Assembly: GCA_047605605.1 (NCBI GenBank)
Contig: JASGFG010000029.1
Location: 1-39,782, forward strand
Direction of reading: 5' to 3'
Length of the DNA stretch: 39,782 nt
Source of the DNA: JAATGA01 sp047605605
Lineage (GTDB): Bacteria; Pseudomonadota; Alphaproteobacteria; Rhodobacterales; Rhodobacteraceae
The position numbers and the translations under genes were made by a program. Positions 8,895 to 15,965 of this stretch are shown one piece after another (positions within the stretch are counted from its first letter, which is position 1; each line of letters begins with the position of its first letter). The notes below the pieces were generated by a model, which worked only from the letters and a program-made list of their open reading frames with translations, ran no database searches and was not told the DNA's origin.

Positions 8895-9671
8895 GTGGCC
8901 CCGCTGATCTCGGTCATCATACCTGCCTTTCGCGCCGGGGAAACGGTGGCGCGGGCGGTGCGGTCCGTGATGGCGGCGGGCGTGCCCGAGGACCGTCTGG
9001 AGATCCTGGTCGAATCCGATGACGGGACGGATTATGCCGGGGCGGCCGCCCTGTCGCCCGCGGTCCGGGTCGGTGTCAGCGGCGCGGTCGGGTCGGGCGT
9101 GGGGCCGGCGCGCAACCGGGCGATGGCGCGGGCGCGGGGGGAATGGCTCACGTTCCTAGATGCCGACGATGCCTTTTCACCCGGCTATCTGTCCGCGCTT
9201 TTGCCCCTTGCCCAAGGCCATGGGGCCGCCGCCGCGCCGCTGCGCGTGGTCGAGGGCGGACAGACGATCCTCGACCTCTGGTCCCGGCAATCCTGGCTGG
9301 GGCTGGCCGATCTTGCGGCGACAGGCGCCTCGGTGCGGCTGATGCTGGCGCGGGACGGCTGCCCGCCCTTTGCCGATGCGCTGTCGCAGGACATCCTGCA
9401 CGCGGTGCAGGTCATCGCGGGCCTTGGCGGATCTGTGCCGCTGTCGGGCGTGCCCTATCTGCTGAACCTGCATCCGCAAAGCGTGACGGCGGCGGATGAT
9501 TTCAGCGCCCGCGTCCATTCCGCCTATCAGGATCATGTCGCCCAGCTGGACCGCATAGGCCAGCCCGCCGCCGCCGATGTCTTCCGCGCCAAGATCGCCC
9601 TGAATGCCGCCTATGAACAACAGGGCCGCGGTCGCAGCTATTACCGCTTCATCGCCGACACCCTGCGCTGA
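8895..9671 (+). CDS. family 2 glycosyltransferase
   Basis: A 258-residue GT-A fold glycosyltransferase. It opens with PLISVIIPAFRAGETVARAV, the nucleotide-sugar binding strand, and carries the Asp-rich metal motif LTFLDADDAF near residue 85. Substrate and acceptor cannot be read from sequence; it has no membrane helix, so it would act at the cytosolic face or in the cytosol. The start is GTG 8895, because AAGGAG at 8881-8886 sits 8 bases before it; a TTG at 8889 would be only 2 bases from that site. No polysaccharide cluster surrounds it; it is a stand-alone gene followed by a copy of the dispersed repeat. Confidence 0.85.
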   Translation: MAPLISVIIPAFRAGETVARAVRSVMAAGVPEDRLEILVESDDGTDYAGAAALSPAVRVGVSGAVGSGVGPARNRAMARARGEWLTFLDADDAFSPGYLSALLPLAQGHGAAAAPLRVVEGGQTILDLWSRQSWLGLADLAATGASVRLMLARDGCPPFADALSQDILHAVQVIAGLGGSVPLSGVPYLLNLHPQSVTAADDFSARVHSAYQDHVAQLDRIGQPAAADVFRAKIALNAAYEQQGRGRSYYRFIADTLR

Positions 9672-9673
9672 CT

Positions 9674-9727
9674 CCCCCCCCTCTTTCTGGACCCAAATAT
9701 CCCGGGGGTCCGGGGGCTGGCCCCCGG
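9674..9727. repeat. dispersed intergenic hairpin repeat, copy 1
   Basis: The core CTCTTTCTGGACCCAAATAT is followed by a GC-rich hairpin (CCGGGGGC at 9710-9717 pairing with GCCCCCGG at 9720-9727). The same core occurs at 18081-18136 (inverted) and 39731-39782. It lies between the convergent ends of the glycosyltransferase gene and the erpA-type gene and could act as a transcription end for both. Confidence 0.85.
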
Positions 9728-9743
9728 CGCGTTCAACAGGCGC

Positions 9744-10091
9744 TCAGATCGAAAAACTGGTCCCGCAGCCGCAGGAACTGGCCGCATTCGGGTTCTCGAT
9801 CACAAAGCGCGCGCCGATCAATTCCTCGGTAAAGTCGATCACCGCATTGGCCAGGAACGGCAGCGACACCTCGTCCACCACCACCTTCAGCCCGTCCTTT
9901 TCCAGCACCAGATCGTCGCCCGCCGGATCGTCCAGCCGGATGTCATACTGGAACCCCGAACAGCCGCCGCCCTCGACCGCGACGCGCAGGGCCTTTTCCT
10001 CGCCCGTCGCCTCGACGATCTCGGCAAGGCGGGCAAAGGCGCGGTCGGTCACGCGCGGATTGCTGGCATCGGGGGGAAGGTTCAGGTCCAT
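9744..10091 (-). CDS. erpA: A-type iron-sulfur cluster carrier (HesB/IscA/ErpA family)
   Basis: A 115-residue A-type carrier that accepts Fe-S clusters from the assembly scaffold and passes them to target apoproteins. The three ligand cysteines are in place: Cys44 in GGGCSGFQYD, and Cys107 and Cys109 in SSCGCGTSF. In-frame starts exist at 10169 and 10109, but ATG 10091 has AGGG 9 bases upstream and fits the promoter at 10124-10152, which would leave no room for the longer forms. I favour ErpA/IscA-like over SufA; the symbol is a best guess because no isc or suf genes lie nearby. Confidence 0.87.
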   Translation of the reverse strand: MDLNLPPDASNPRVTDRAFARLAEIVEATGEEKALRVAVEGGGCSGFQYDIRLDDPAGDDLVLEKDGLKVVVDEVSLPFLANAVIDFTEELIGARFVIENPNAASSCGCGTSFSI

Positions 10092-10123
10092 CGGATTTAT
10101 CCCTGTCATCGGGCGGCAAAGCG

Positions 10124-10152
10124 AATATAGGATCGTGCAAAAGACCGCACAA
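10124..10152 (-). promoter_or_regulatory. sigma-70-type promoter for the Fe-S carrier gene
   Basis: On the minus strand, TTGTGC (10147-10152) and TATATT (10124-10129) are separated by exactly 17 bases, giving a start near 10117 and a leader of about 25 bases. This supports the 10091 start codon. The divergent dGTPase gene begins at 10169. Confidence 0.6.
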
Positions 10153-10168
10153 GAACAGGCAGACCGCA

Positions 10169-11332
10169 ATGCTCGCCCCCTATGCCTGCCTTCCCGAAAA
10201 TTCGCGCGGAAGGCTTCACCCGGAACGGATGTCCTCCTTCCGCAGCCCGTTCCAGCGGGATCGCGACCGGATCATCCATTCCAGCGCCTTCCGCCGGCTG
10301 AAGCACAAGACGCAGGTCTTCGTCGAGCATGAGGGCGATTACTACCGCACCCGCCTGACCCATTCGATCGAGGTGGCGCAGGTGGCGCGCACCATTTCCG
10401 GCGTGCTGGGGCTGAACACTGATCTGGCCGAATGCATCGCCCTGGCGCATGACCTTGGGCATACGCCCTTTGGCCATACCGGCGAGGATGCGCTGGAACT
10501 GCTGATGGCCCCCTATGGCGGGTTCGATCACAATGCGCAGGCGCTGCGCATCGTGACGCGGCTGGAAAAGCACTATGCTGATTTCGACGGGCTGAACCTG
10601 ACCTGGGAATCGCTGGAAGGCATTGCGAAACACAACGGCCCCGTCACCGGCCCCCATGCCGATCCGAAACATGCAGGCCCCTTGCCCTATGCCCTGGCCG
10701 AGGTGAATGCCGAATGGGATCTGGAGCTGGACACCCATGCCAGTGCCGAGGCGCAGGTGGCCGCCATCGCCGATGACGTGGCCTATTCGCACCACGACCT
10801 GCACGACGGCCTGCGGTCCGGCCTGTTCACCGAGGCCGACCTGATGGATCTGCCCGTGACCGGCCCCGCCTTTGCCGAGGTCGATGCGATCTATCCCGGC
10901 CTTGACCCGATGCGCCGCCGACACGAGGCGCTGCGCCGCGTCTTCGGCCGTCTGGTCGAGGATGTGATCGCCGTCGCCCAGAACCGCCTGACCGCCGCAC
11001 AGCCGCAATCGGTGGATGACATCCGGCACATGGGAACGACAATCATCAGGTTTTCCAAGCCCTTGTATCAGGAACTCAAAGCGATCCGTTCCTTCCTGTT
11101 CACCCGGATGTATCGCGCGCCTTCGGTCATGGCGGAACGGGCGCGGGTGACGGCGGCGTTTAACGAGCTGTTCGGCGCCTTCATGCGCGACCCCGGCCTG
11201 ATGCCGCCGGAATGGCGGGCTGAGGTGGAACAGGCGACCGACGACACCACCCTTGCGCGGATCGTGGCGGATTATACCGCGGGCATGACCGACCGCTTTG
11301 CGCTTCAGGAACATGCGCGGTTGTGTGGATAG
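10169..11332 (+). CDS. dgt: dGTPase-like HD-domain triphosphohydrolase
   Basis: A 387-residue deoxyguanosinetriphosphate triphosphohydrolase-like protein, which would cut dNTPs to nucleoside and triphosphate in the cytosol. The N-terminal SPFQRDRDRIIHSSAFRRLK block and the metal-binding HD set are clear: His65 in RLTHSIEVAQVAR, then His94-Asp95 in ALAHDLGHTPFGH, with a later HHDLHDG. Length matches the shorter dgt type-2 family common in alphaproteobacteria. It is divergent from the Fe-S carrier gene, as often seen in Rhodobacterales. Confidence 0.93.
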   Translation: MLAPYACLPENSRGRLHPERMSSFRSPFQRDRDRIIHSSAFRRLKHKTQVFVEHEGDYYRTRLTHSIEVAQVARTISGVLGLNTDLAECIALAHDLGHTPFGHTGEDALELLMAPYGGFDHNAQALRIVTRLEKHYADFDGLNLTWESLEGIAKHNGPVTGPHADPKHAGPLPYALAEVNAEWDLELDTHASAEAQVAAIADDVAYSHHDLHDGLRSGLFTEADLMDLPVTGPAFAEVDAIYPGLDPMRRRHEALRRVFGRLVEDVIAVAQNRLTAAQPQSVDDIRHMGTTIIRFSKPLYQELKAIRSFLFTRMYRAPSVMAERARVTAAFNELFGAFMRDPGLMPPEWRAEVEQATDDTTLARIVADYTAGMTDRFALQEHARLCG

Positions 11333-11396
11333 GGGGACGCGTCAGGCTTCGGCCCTGGTGTCACCAGTGGAGAAGCGTTGCGGGCATAGGGCGGCG

Positions 11397-11564
11397 TCAG
11401 GACAGGAAGATCTTGACCACCGCGATGGCCGCACCGAACAATCCGGCCGTGGCGATAAAGGGATACCACCGCGCCTCGGCGTTGATCTTTGACGTTTCGG
11501 CCAACAGCTTTGCGATTTCGGCGCGCATCTTGTCGTCGGCAATGGTTTGTTCAGCGGTTGTCAT
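11397..11564 (-). CDS. small membrane-anchored protein, function unknown
   Basis: A 55-residue protein with an amphipathic, charged N-terminal helix (AEQTIADDKMRAEIAKLLAE) and a single C-terminal membrane helix (YPFIATAGLFGAAIAVVKIF). I do not recognise a function. ATG 11564 is chosen over an in-frame start at 11606, which would add 14 residues. It lies between the dGTPase gene and dsbB, convergent with the former. Confidence 0.6.
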   Translation of the reverse strand: MTTAEQTIADDKMRAEIAKLLAETSKINAEARWYPFIATAGLFGAAIAVVKIFLS

Positions 11565-11674
11565 TCCAGCGTTCCGAAAACATGTGTCGCCAAGGGCTGC
11601 ATCCAAATCTGGGCGTCGCCGCCCGTCTCGTCAACCCAGCTTTCCGTCTGAAACCTTAAGGCGGCGTTAACTGG

Positions 11675-12139
11675 TCACCGACGCGTCGCGGCGTAAATCC
11701 AGACCAGCACTAGCACCGCCGACAGGATCGCATTCCATCCGGCCATCGAGATGCCCCACATCTGCCAGGCGATCTGGTCGCACATGACAACGCCCGAAGG
11801 CGCGCTGGTGGACAGAAGATCGGCGCCGGACAGGCCGGACAGCGCAGTGCCGCTGCCGGTGCAGCTTGTCGGCCCTTGCCACCATTTCCATTCGACGCCC
11901 GCGTGATAGATGCCGATGCCGCTGGTCGCCGCCGCAGCGACGGCCCCCAGCCACGGCCAGATCCGCCAGCCGGTCGTCAGCGCCAGCACCCCGATCAGCA
12001 CCGCCGCCGCATGGGGCCAGCGTTGCAGCAGGCACAGGTGGCACGGCGCCAGCCCGCCGATGAACTGGAACCCGAAGGCACCCAGCAGCAGTGCGGCCGA
12101 ACCGCCCGCAGCCACAAGGATAGACAGATTGCGCGTCAT
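11675..12139 (-). CDS. dsbB: disulfide bond formation protein B family
   Basis: A 154-residue, four-helix inner-membrane protein. The first periplasmic loop has Cys33 and Cys36 in APCHLCLLQRWP, the redox pair that passes electrons to quinone. The second loop has Cys93 and Cys120, the pair that would reoxidise a periplasmic DsbA. AAGGAAG lies just upstream of ATG 12139, which fixes the start against a longer in-frame form at 12253 running into the upstream gene. It sits 10 bases after the YqaA-like gene, probably in one transcript. No dsbA is in the window. Confidence 0.88.
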   Translation of the reverse strand: MTRNLSILVAAGGSAALLLGAFGFQFIGGLAPCHLCLLQRWPHAAAVLIGVLALTTGWRIWPWLGAVAAAATSGIGIYHAGVEWKWWQGPTSCTGSGTALSGLSGADLLSTSAPSGVVMCDQIAWQMWGISMAGWNAILSAVLVLVWIYAATRR

Positions 12140-12149
12140 GGTCTTCCTT

Positions 12150-12734
12150 TCAGAAAGCGTGCAGCGCCGCCCAGACAGCCCCGCCGGCCACCGCAAGGCC
12201 AAGCGCCACAGCCGCAAAGCGCCGTTCGATAAACCCGACCATGGTTTCGCCATAGCGGCGCAGCGCCCAGGCCAGCAGATAGAAGCGTCCGCCCCGGGCC
12301 ACGATGGCCGACAGCACGAACAGCTTGAAATCGAAAGAGATCACGCCCGACAGGATCGTGACCACCTTCATCGGCGGCAGGTGCGAAAACCCGGATGTGA
12401 CCAGCATCAGCAAAATGGCCCCGTCGCCGGTCGACGCCTTCAGCCGCTCGAAACTGTCCATCTTGCCCGATGCCTCCAGCATCGGACGGGCCAGCGCCTC
12501 AAAGGCGAAATGGCCGATCAGCCAGCCCGCGATCCCCCCCAGCACCGACAGGACCGAGGCGATCAGCGCATAGCGCCAGGCCCGTTCGGGTCGCGACAAC
12601 ACCATCGGCACGAACAGGACATCCGCCGGAATCGGGAAGAAAGAGCTTTCGGTAAAGGAAACCACCCCCAGAGCCGTGGGGGCGTGGCGCGACCCCGCCC
12701 AGCGAAGTGTCCAGTCGTAAAGCTTGCGGAACAT
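12150..12734 (-). CDS. YqaA/DedA-like membrane protein
   Basis: A 194-residue polytopic protein of the VTT (DedA/SNARE-associated) superfamily, closest in size and layout to YqaA. The N-terminal FTESSFFPIPADVLFVPMVL loop carries the Glu and Pro residues typical of these re-entrant regions, and SHLPPMKVVTILSGVISF matches the second half. DedA relatives have been linked to lipid flipping and envelope integrity, but YqaA itself has no assigned function. It is upstream of dsbB on the same strand. Confidence 0.83.
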   Translation of the reverse strand: MFRKLYDWTLRWAGSRHAPTALGVVSFTESSFFPIPADVLFVPMVLSRPERAWRYALIASVLSVLGGIAGWLIGHFAFEALARPMLEASGKMDSFERLKASTGDGAILLMLVTSGFSHLPPMKVVTILSGVISFDFKLFVLSAIVARGGRFYLLAWALRRYGETMVGFIERRFAAVALGLAVAGGAVWAALHAF

Positions 12735-12855
12735 TCGGCTCTCCTGTGTCGTTGTCGGGTAAAGCCCGCCCGCGCGCGCAGGTCAAGCGCACGACGGCCT
12801 TGCGCCGGGGCGGCTTGGGGATAATCTGAGCACGGGTTCGTGAAAGGGGCATGTC

Positions 12856-13695
12856 ATGGAATGGCGCGGACGGCGCGGCAGCCAGAATATCGAGGATCGT
12901 CGGTCCATGTCGGTGGGCCGCGGGGCAGGGGTCGGCGGCGTCGGTGCCATCGCCCTCCTGCTGATCGGATGGTATTTCGGCGTGGATGTAACGCCGCTGC
13001 TGCAAGGCGAAGGCGGCATACAGAGCGGATCGCAGGAGATCACCGAGGCCGACCAGCAGGCGGCGCAGTTCGTCTCGGTCACGCTGGCCGATACCGAAGA
13101 GGTCTGGACCCAGATATTCCAGCAGCAGGTCGGCCGTGCCTATACGCCCGCGACGCTGGTGCTGTTCAAGGGGGTCACGCAATCGCCCTGCGGCAATGCC
13201 TCGGGCGCGACGGGGCCGTTCTACTGCCCCGGCGACAAGAAGGTCTATCTGGATACCGATTTCTTCACCACGCTGGACCGCCAACTGGGCGCCAAGGGCG
13301 ATTTCGCCCAGGCCTATGTCGTCGCGCATGAAATCGGCCATCATGTGCAGGACGAACTGGGCATTCTGGGCCATCTGAACCAGATCCGTCAGCAGGTCAG
13401 CGAGGTGCAGAGCAACGAGATTTCCGTCAGGATCGAGTTGCAGGCGGATTGCCTGTCGGGCATCTGGGCGCGCGCCGTGCAGGAAAAGTTCGGCACGATC
13501 GAGCCGGGCGATTTCGAGGAGGCGATCAACGCCGCCAAGCAGATCGGCGACGACACGCTGCAACGTAACGCGGGCCAGCGCCCGATGCCGGAATCCTTTA
13601 CGCACGGCACTTCGGCACAGCGGTCGGGCTGGTTCCAGAAGGGGCTGCAAAGCGGGCAGCTTTCCACCTGCCTTGCGCTGACGGACGGATTGTAG
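12856..13695 (+). CDS. YpfJ-family neutral zinc metallopeptidase
   Basis: A 279-residue putative zinc protease. It begins with the family-specific MEWRGRRGSQNIEDRR, then a Gly-rich stretch and one membrane helix (about residues 25-45), so the C-terminal catalytic part probably faces the periplasm. The active site HEIGHH is at residues 158-163, with Glu159 catalytic. Substrates are unknown. AAAGGGG upstream supports ATG 12856. An 11-bp GC stem (13702-13712 with 13723-13733) after the stop lacks a T-run but may end transcription before the tRNA gene. Confidence 0.87.
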   Translation: MEWRGRRGSQNIEDRRSMSVGRGAGVGGVGAIALLLIGWYFGVDVTPLLQGEGGIQSGSQEITEADQQAAQFVSVTLADTEEVWTQIFQQQVGRAYTPATLVLFKGVTQSPCGNASGATGPFYCPGDKKVYLDTDFFTTLDRQLGAKGDFAQAYVVAHEIGHHVQDELGILGHLNQIRQQVSEVQSNEISVRIELQADCLSGIWARAVQEKFGTIEPGDFEEAINAAKQIGDDTLQRNAGQRPMPESFTHGTSAQRSGWFQKGLQSGQLSTCLALTDGL

Positions 13696-13753
13696 TCGCC
13701 GGGCCTCGCGGGCCGTTGACGCCCCGCGAGGCCGCCGCTAAACCGGCACCCGT

Positions 13754-13837
13754 GCCTGTGTGGTGGAATGGTAGACGCGACGGTTTCAAAAACCGTTTCC
13801 GAAAGGAGTGTCGGTTCGAGTCCGACCACAGGCACCA
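13754..13837 (+). tRNA. tRNA-Leu (anticodon CAA)
   Basis: An 84-base class II tRNA with encoded CCA. The acceptor GCCTGTG (13754-13760) pairs perfectly with CACAGGC, and the discriminator is A. The anticodon stem ACGGT/ACCGT encloses TTCAAAA, giving CAA; the variable arm is long (around TTCCGAAAGGAGT), and the T arm is GTCGG-TTCGAGT-CCGAC. The last 18 bases are the left border of the integrated-element remnant, so this tRNA gene is the insertion target and has been kept intact. Confidence 0.95.
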
Positions 13838-13838
13838 C
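13821..13838 (+). repeat. attachment-site repeat, left (attL-like)
   Basis: TCCGACCACAGGCACCAC covers the 3' end of tRNA-Leu plus one base, and is repeated exactly at 15209-15226. Direct repeats of a tRNA 3' end are the usual mark of integration by a tyrosine recombinase. Confidence 0.85.
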
Positions 13839-13896
13839 CGCAAAAATTATTCCATACATATCAACGAGTTATGCGTTGAAGTTTCCACTTTTACGG

Positions 13897-14121
13897 CTAC
13901 CCGTTTCCAATCACTACCCCGCTTTCGTTCTTGTCGGGGCTGATTCCCATGACAGCTGCACGCCTGTCGAACTCGCGCTGATAGTGCTGCGCCAGCTTCA
14001 ATGACTGATGGCCCGTCCATGCCGCTGACTGGCTGGAAGTCCCGCCGCCCTCGATGATCAGGGCCGCGCGGGTCTTGCGCAGGCCGTGTGCCGTCGCTTC
14101 AACCTTGGCCGTCGCACAGGC
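13897..14121 (-). pseudogene. tyrosine recombinase (integrase) C-terminal fragment
   Basis: Translating the minus strand gives about 75 codons that match the C-terminal catalytic part of phage/island integrases. They contain TAHGLRKTRAALI, with the HxLR catalytic His and Arg, then AAWTGHQSLKLAQHYQREFD, with the conserved GH and the nucleophile Tyr in QHY. It ends at a TAG (13897-13899). Upstream it breaks off at an in-frame TAG (14122-14124) with no start or N-terminal domain, so it cannot be functional. It lies 59 bases from the tRNA end, where island integrases normally sit. Confidence 0.8.
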
Positions 14122-14132
14122 CTATCGGGGGA

Positions 14133-14315
14133 GGGGAAACGATCTACGATCTATTCCCGAACATCCTGACGGACACGACCTATAACGACCCGCGCGAGGC
14201 GGTTGCCCATGGTGCTGCCGCCAATACGGCACGGTTCTGGCTCGACCCGTCCACGGCGTGGGCCATCGCCAACCCGGATGTTGGGCCGGGCTGGCTGCGG
14301 AACGGAATTGCCTAA
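14133..14315 (+). pseudogene. possible gene fragment (C-terminal end), phage-like
   Basis: An open plus-strand segment of about 60 codons (IYDLFPNILTDTTYNDPRE… NPDVGPGWLRNGIA) that starts just where the integrase homology stops and ends at TAA 14313-14315. The NPDVGPGW ending vaguely resembles small tail-associated phage proteins, which is only an impression. It has no plausible start of its own: the nearest ATG, 14088, lies antisense inside the integrase fragment. It could be the tail of a deleted element gene, or a chance open frame. Confidence 0.35.
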
Positions 14316-14992
14316 GCGGGTCGGCGTCGGCGCATGATGGCAAGTGCGCCGATACCAAGAGGCAGAAGGGCGGCGGTCGCGGGCAGGGGGACGGGGGCCG
14401 CGTCCGGCTCATAGCGGTTGGTGTAGCTGTAGGTGCCGAGGACGGGCCAATCCATATCCTCGCCGTAGTTGTAGAGCGTCCCTTTTGCCACACCGCCATC
14501 AACGGTTCTGCCGACAGCCCCTCCGCCCCATCCATAGTTCATACGGTGCTGCCACGATGTGAGATCCCCATTTTCATCAAAGCGGATCAGAACGTTGGAA
14601 TAGGTATTGTTGCTGTCGTTGGGGTCGGCATACCCCTCCCACGATAGGGCGTAGGTCGTGTCCAAGTGATCATACGAGAAGGCCCATTCGTAGGTTACGC
14701 CTTCGGGGTAGGTAGGGGTAGAGACGCTTTCGGTATAGCTTCCCTTGCTGCCCACGATGGTGAGCGTAGCGGTCCCAACTTGATAGTATTCTATCGACCT
14801 GACGATCCCGATATCAAACTGCTCAAAGAACGGCTCATACAATTGGATGCCGAAGTTGATTGCCGACATGGGCTTGAACTCTGGATAGCGGCCTCCGACA
14901 TCTGCGGAATACTCGAACGAGAAATACCCCGTCGCCGCCTCCGCCTGACCGGCCCAGAGCGCAGCCGCAGCCGCCAGCAAAATCCGCCGCAT
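14312..14992 (-). CDS. secreted protein with VPLPA-CTERM sorting tail (island cargo)
   Basis: A 226-residue exported protein. A Sec signal peptide (MRRILLAAAAALWAGQAEA, cut near residue 19) is followed by an aromatic- and Gly-rich beta-type body without cysteines. The C-terminal sorting tail is VPLPATAALLPLGIGAL then a basic end, MRRRRPA: the VPLPA-CTERM signal handled by exosortase D-type enzymes in Rhodobacterales. ATG 14992 is fixed by GGAGGGA just upstream. The stop codon (14312-14314) overlaps the stop of the convergent fragment. Its base composition is visibly less GC-rich than the neighbours, and it lies between the two attachment repeats, so it was probably brought in by the element. 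Function of the mature domain is unknown. Confidence 0.78.
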   Translation of the reverse strand: MRRILLAAAAALWAGQAEAATGYFSFEYSADVGGRYPEFKPMSAINFGIQLYEPFFEQFDIGIVRSIEYYQVGTATLTIVGSKGSYTESVSTPTYPEGVTYEWAFSYDHLDTTYALSWEGYADPNDSNNTYSNVLIRFDENGDLTSWQHRMNYGWGGGAVGRTVDGGVAKGTLYNYGEDMDWPVLGTYSYTNRYEPDAAPVPLPATAALLPLGIGALAIMRRRRPA

Positions 14993-15359
14993 GATCGTCC
15001 CTCCATCACTGTCCCGTGATGAGAGAGGCACATTCCGCCGATTCGAGGGAGTCGGATTTCGCAGGCAGGGTCATGCCAGCGTAGGGCAAGCATGAGCGGC
15101 GGGACGTGTTAAGCGCGCTTCCAATTGCTCGTAAGCTATTGATTCTCTTATCGGCAAAATGCTTCCAAATCCGCCTGAAAAGCATTTGGAATCAAGGCAA
15201 TTGCACACTCCGACCACAGGCACCACAGCTCTCGAACGGGCCCTGTGACTGATGCGGGCCGTTGATGCGGGTCGGGCCGTTTCGCGCGGGACCGGATCTT
15301 CGGCCTGTTGCGGTCGAAAGCCCGTTCTGTCAGCCTCCAGTCGAATGCCGCGCCCTGGA
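14993..15359. other. gene-free stretch containing the right element border
   Basis: No convincing gene. From 14993 to about 15200 the DNA is less GC-rich and holds the upstream region of the VPLPA-CTERM gene. Around 15158-15192 there are interlocked inverted repeats (AATGCTT…AAGCATT and TTCCAAA…TTTGGAA) that could be recombinase arm sites, which is speculative. The right attachment repeat is at 15209-15226; beyond it the composition returns to the GC-rich background. Confidence 0.6.
15209..15226 (+). repeat. attachment-site repeat, right (attR-like)
   Basis: An exact 18-base copy of the tRNA-Leu 3' end (13821-13838) in the same orientation, 1,388 bases downstream. The match stops abruptly on both sides, so it is a recombination scar rather than part of a second tRNA gene. 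Confidence 0.85.
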
Positions 15360-15734
15360 TCAGCGCCGGAAAATCGCCGACAGTGCACCGAACAGCGCCC
15401 CGACGATTGCGAACAGCATCATGCTGCCCGGAATGTGCCAGCCCAGGCTGCCGCCGACCAGAAACCCGGCGATGACGCCCGCGATGCCCCATTTCACCGC
15501 CCGGCGGATGAAGGTCGCGCTCCAGCCGGTGCGCAGCACCACGACCAGCGCGTAATAGGCCAGCCCCAAAACTGCTCCGACGCAGGCGCCCCCTGCCAGC
15601 GCCGGGGCCATGGTGGTCAGGATATGGCCGTTCTGGCTGGCCGGGATCGCGCCGACCACCAGCCCCAGCATCAGCCCGATGCCGATCCCCGCCGACAGCG
15701 CCGACCCAAGGGTGACGGGCCCCGAATATTCCAC
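15360..15734 (-). CDS. small polytopic membrane protein, probably 5'-disrupted
   Basis: A 124-residue hydrophobic protein with about four helices and many small residues (GIGIGLMLGLVVGAI, AGGACVGAVLGLAYYALVV, GIAGVIAGFLVGGSLGW). I do not recognise the family. The current frame could start at GTG 15734, but no ribosome site precedes it. Upstream, the same frame reads Met-Ala-Glu-Ile-Ala, then TAG (15771-15773), then EQRLRRAAGSAP leading into the protein; with a CAG in place of TAG it would be a 142-residue protein starting at ATG 15788. Either the gene carries a nonsense mutation or translation restarts after it. It lies 133 bases from the right element border. Confidence 0.55.
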   Translation of the reverse strand: MEYSGPVTLGSALSAGIGIGLMLGLVVGAIPASQNGHILTTMAPALAGGACVGAVLGLAYYALVVVLRTGWSATFIRRAVKWGIAGVIAGFLVGGSLGWHIPGSMMLFAIVGALFGALSAIFRR

Positions 15735-15920
15735 GGGCGCGCTGCCCGCCGCGCGGCGCAGGCGCTGTTCCTAGGCGATTTCGGCCATGGCCTCGCGGCC
15801 GGTCGAGGGGGCGGGCGAAAGGGGCCCAGCATGGGGCTGTCCGTCGTTGGATGGGCCAGCGTTAGCATCTTTGCGGCCCGGCGGGCTGGCTGAAACCAAA
15901 GTTGAACGGGCCAAGGAAAA

Positions 15921-15942
15921 GGGCCGGGGTTTCCCCCGGCCC
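15921..15942 (-). terminator. rho-independent terminator of ilvC
   Basis: A perfect 9-bp stem (GGGCCGGGG 15921-15929 with CCCCGGCCC 15934-15942) with a TTTC loop. Read on the minus strand it follows the ilvC stop by about 24 bases and runs into TTTTCC. Confidence 0.75.
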
Positions 15943-15965
15943 GATGGTCTCGCAGTGCTGCGGGC

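Noticed and set aside
14088..14135. ATG 14088 as the true start of the plus-strand ORF ending at 14315
   Set aside because: The first 12-15 codons are antisense to the integrase fragment, so the reading frame there is accidental.
15209..15226. A possible second tRNA-Leu gene
   Set aside because: Only 18 bases of the tRNA 3' end are present, with no anticodon or D arms; it is the attachment scar.
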